Part shown: positions 4,559-5,203 of the stretch, piece by piece
Numbering within the stretch: position 1 is the first letter of the stretch
Layout: each line of letters begins with the position of its first letter
Assembly: GCA_030262795.1 (NCBI GenBank)
Contig: JAJSZO010000190.1
Coordinates: 1-5,203, forward strand
DNA length: 5,203 nt
Direction: 5' to 3'
Origin: Deltaproteobacteria bacterium
Lineage (GTDB): Bacteria > Desulfobacterota > Desulfobacteria > Desulfobacterales > ETH-SRB1
Notes under the pieces: model-generated
Told to the model about the DNA's origin: nothing
What the model saw: the letters and a program-made list of their open reading frames with translations, nothing else
Databases searched by the model: none
Made by a program: the position numbers and the translations under genes

Positions 4559-5203
4559 TCATGCTGGAGTACGAGAGTGTTCCAGTTCCTTAATTTTGTT
4601 CCTGACAAGCCTCTGAAAATCGGCAAGAAAAGAGGTTCTTATCCAGTTTCTATAATCATGCCCTAACAGTTTACCTGTATCCCGGGATATTTTCTTAGGA
4701 TCGGCCATATCTATCCTGTTTAATATAGTTTTATAAAAACTCGACAGATCACCAAAAAATTTCTTTATCATAGATTCATTGAGTGGATAGGCATTTTTGA
4801 GAATAAACCAGGCGTCAAAGATGTCTCTACCCGCTTTCCGCTCAATGAAGGTGAGTAGTTTTTCTGTCATTAAGAATGAAGGCTCAAGAGTAAGGACTGG
4901 TACTCCCCTGAGAAGTAAGGTCGTTATATCCAATTTTTTCTCCCTTGTAGATATTTCAACTTTAACATGAAAATTCCTCTCTGGCCCGGCGAACCTCAAT
5001 TCCAAAAGCACGGTGTAGTATTTGACTGCTTCATCCGTTATTTCCCACCTTTTTTTTCTAAAAAGGTTTCTTGTGATATCTAAAAGATCAGGCGCTGAGG
5101 CGCCTGGAAGAGAGTCGTAATCAATATCTTCCGAGTAACGGGGTAGATCATAAAAGAGTCTTAACGCTGTTCCACCTTTAAAAGCAATTTGAGATCCGGC
5201 TCT
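4559..5203 (-). CDS. AbiEii/AbiGii-type nucleotidyltransferase (5' partial)
   Basis: The reading frame enters at the right edge and gives 214 residues before TGA at 4559; an internal GTG at 5011 is not the start, since conserved sequence continues above it. The hallmark nucleotidyltransferase motif is visible: FKGGTALRLFYDLPRYSEDID (residues 8-28), with the GG, the Arg and the D-x-D metal-binding pair (Asp26, Asp28). A likely third acidic site is KVEIS (81-85), and motif III is EKLLTFIERKAGRDIFDAWF (114-133). The family is DUF1814/AbiEii, the toxin of AbiE phage-abortive-infection systems, which transfers nucleotides (GTP preference for AbiEii; related MenT enzymes modify tRNA). Catalytic residues are intact. 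Its usual partner AbiEi, a winged-helix repressor, lies upstream in known systems and would be to the right of the window; many homologues also occur without it. The frame is disrupted nowhere, and the C-terminus is charged (RNKIKELEHS). Confidence 0.9.
   Translation of the reverse strand, partial: RAGSQIAFKGGTALRLFYDLPRYSEDIDYDSLPGASAPDLLDITRNLFRKKRWEITDEAVKYYTVLLELRFAGPERNFHVKVEISTREKKLDITTLLLRGVPVLTLEPSFLMTEKLLTFIERKAGRDIFDAWFILKNAYPLNESMIKKFFGDLSSFYKTILNRIDMADPKKISRDTGKLLGHDYRNWIRTSFLADFQRLVRNKIKELEHSRTPA

Noticed and set aside
5009..5011. GTG 5011 as the start of the AbiEii-type protein
   Set aside because: The GG...DxD catalytic motif lies upstream in the same frame, which stays open to the window edge.

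Overview
The window looks like a bacterial chromosomal segment of moderate GC. The gene families (an RND/MMPL exporter piece with a LolA-like partner, a half-size GDT1 protein, many small intergenic palindromes) fit a Gram-negative such as a Desulfobacterota/deltaproteobacterial genome. That assignment is inference from gene content; no rRNA or tRNA marker is present.

Layout, left half (plus strand). Positions 1-645 hold the C-terminal nucleotide-binding domain of an ABC exporter whose start lies left of the window. It overlaps by 4 bases (ATGA) a single-domain UPF0016/GDT1-type membrane protein (642-911). A 72-bp palindromic element follows (938-1009); it is made of two hairpins and is flanked by a perfect 8-bp direct repeat. 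Next is a damaged segment: a 38-codon ORF with a signal-like N-terminus and a strong ribosome site (1064-1180), coupled by ATGA to a start at 1177 that soon frameshifts and joins only the last five membrane helices of an RND/MMPL exporter (to 1771). A SAM-dependent methyltransferase (1842-2543) and an intact exported LolA-like protein (2568-3344) complete this half. LolA-like proteins of this kind usually accompany an MMPL-type RND pump, so here the pump gene appears broken while its partner survives.

Right half (mostly minus strand, more AT-rich). After a short dispersed-repeat-like motif and a T10 tract, a toxin-first HigB/HigA-type toxin-antitoxin pair reads leftward (4146-3501), with an 8-base overlap and its own candidate promoter. 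Between it and the right end are about 400 bases without an intact gene. On the plus strand they hold the remains, or a recoded form, of a small exported membrane protein: two frame shifts separate a poly-A tract, a signal peptide and a C-terminal hydrophobic segment. An imperfect inverted repeat spans its 3' part. From 4559 to the right edge, on the minus strand, lies most of an AbiEii-type nucleotidyltransferase, the toxin half of AbiE systems, whose start is outside the window.

Overall this is an accessory, decaying region: a broken efflux operon next to a toxin-antitoxin/phage-defence cluster. No clearly new system is demonstrated. The best leads are the palindromic element with its apparent target duplication, the hidden two-frameshift ORF, and the overlap of an ABC exporter gene with a half-size GDT1 gene.
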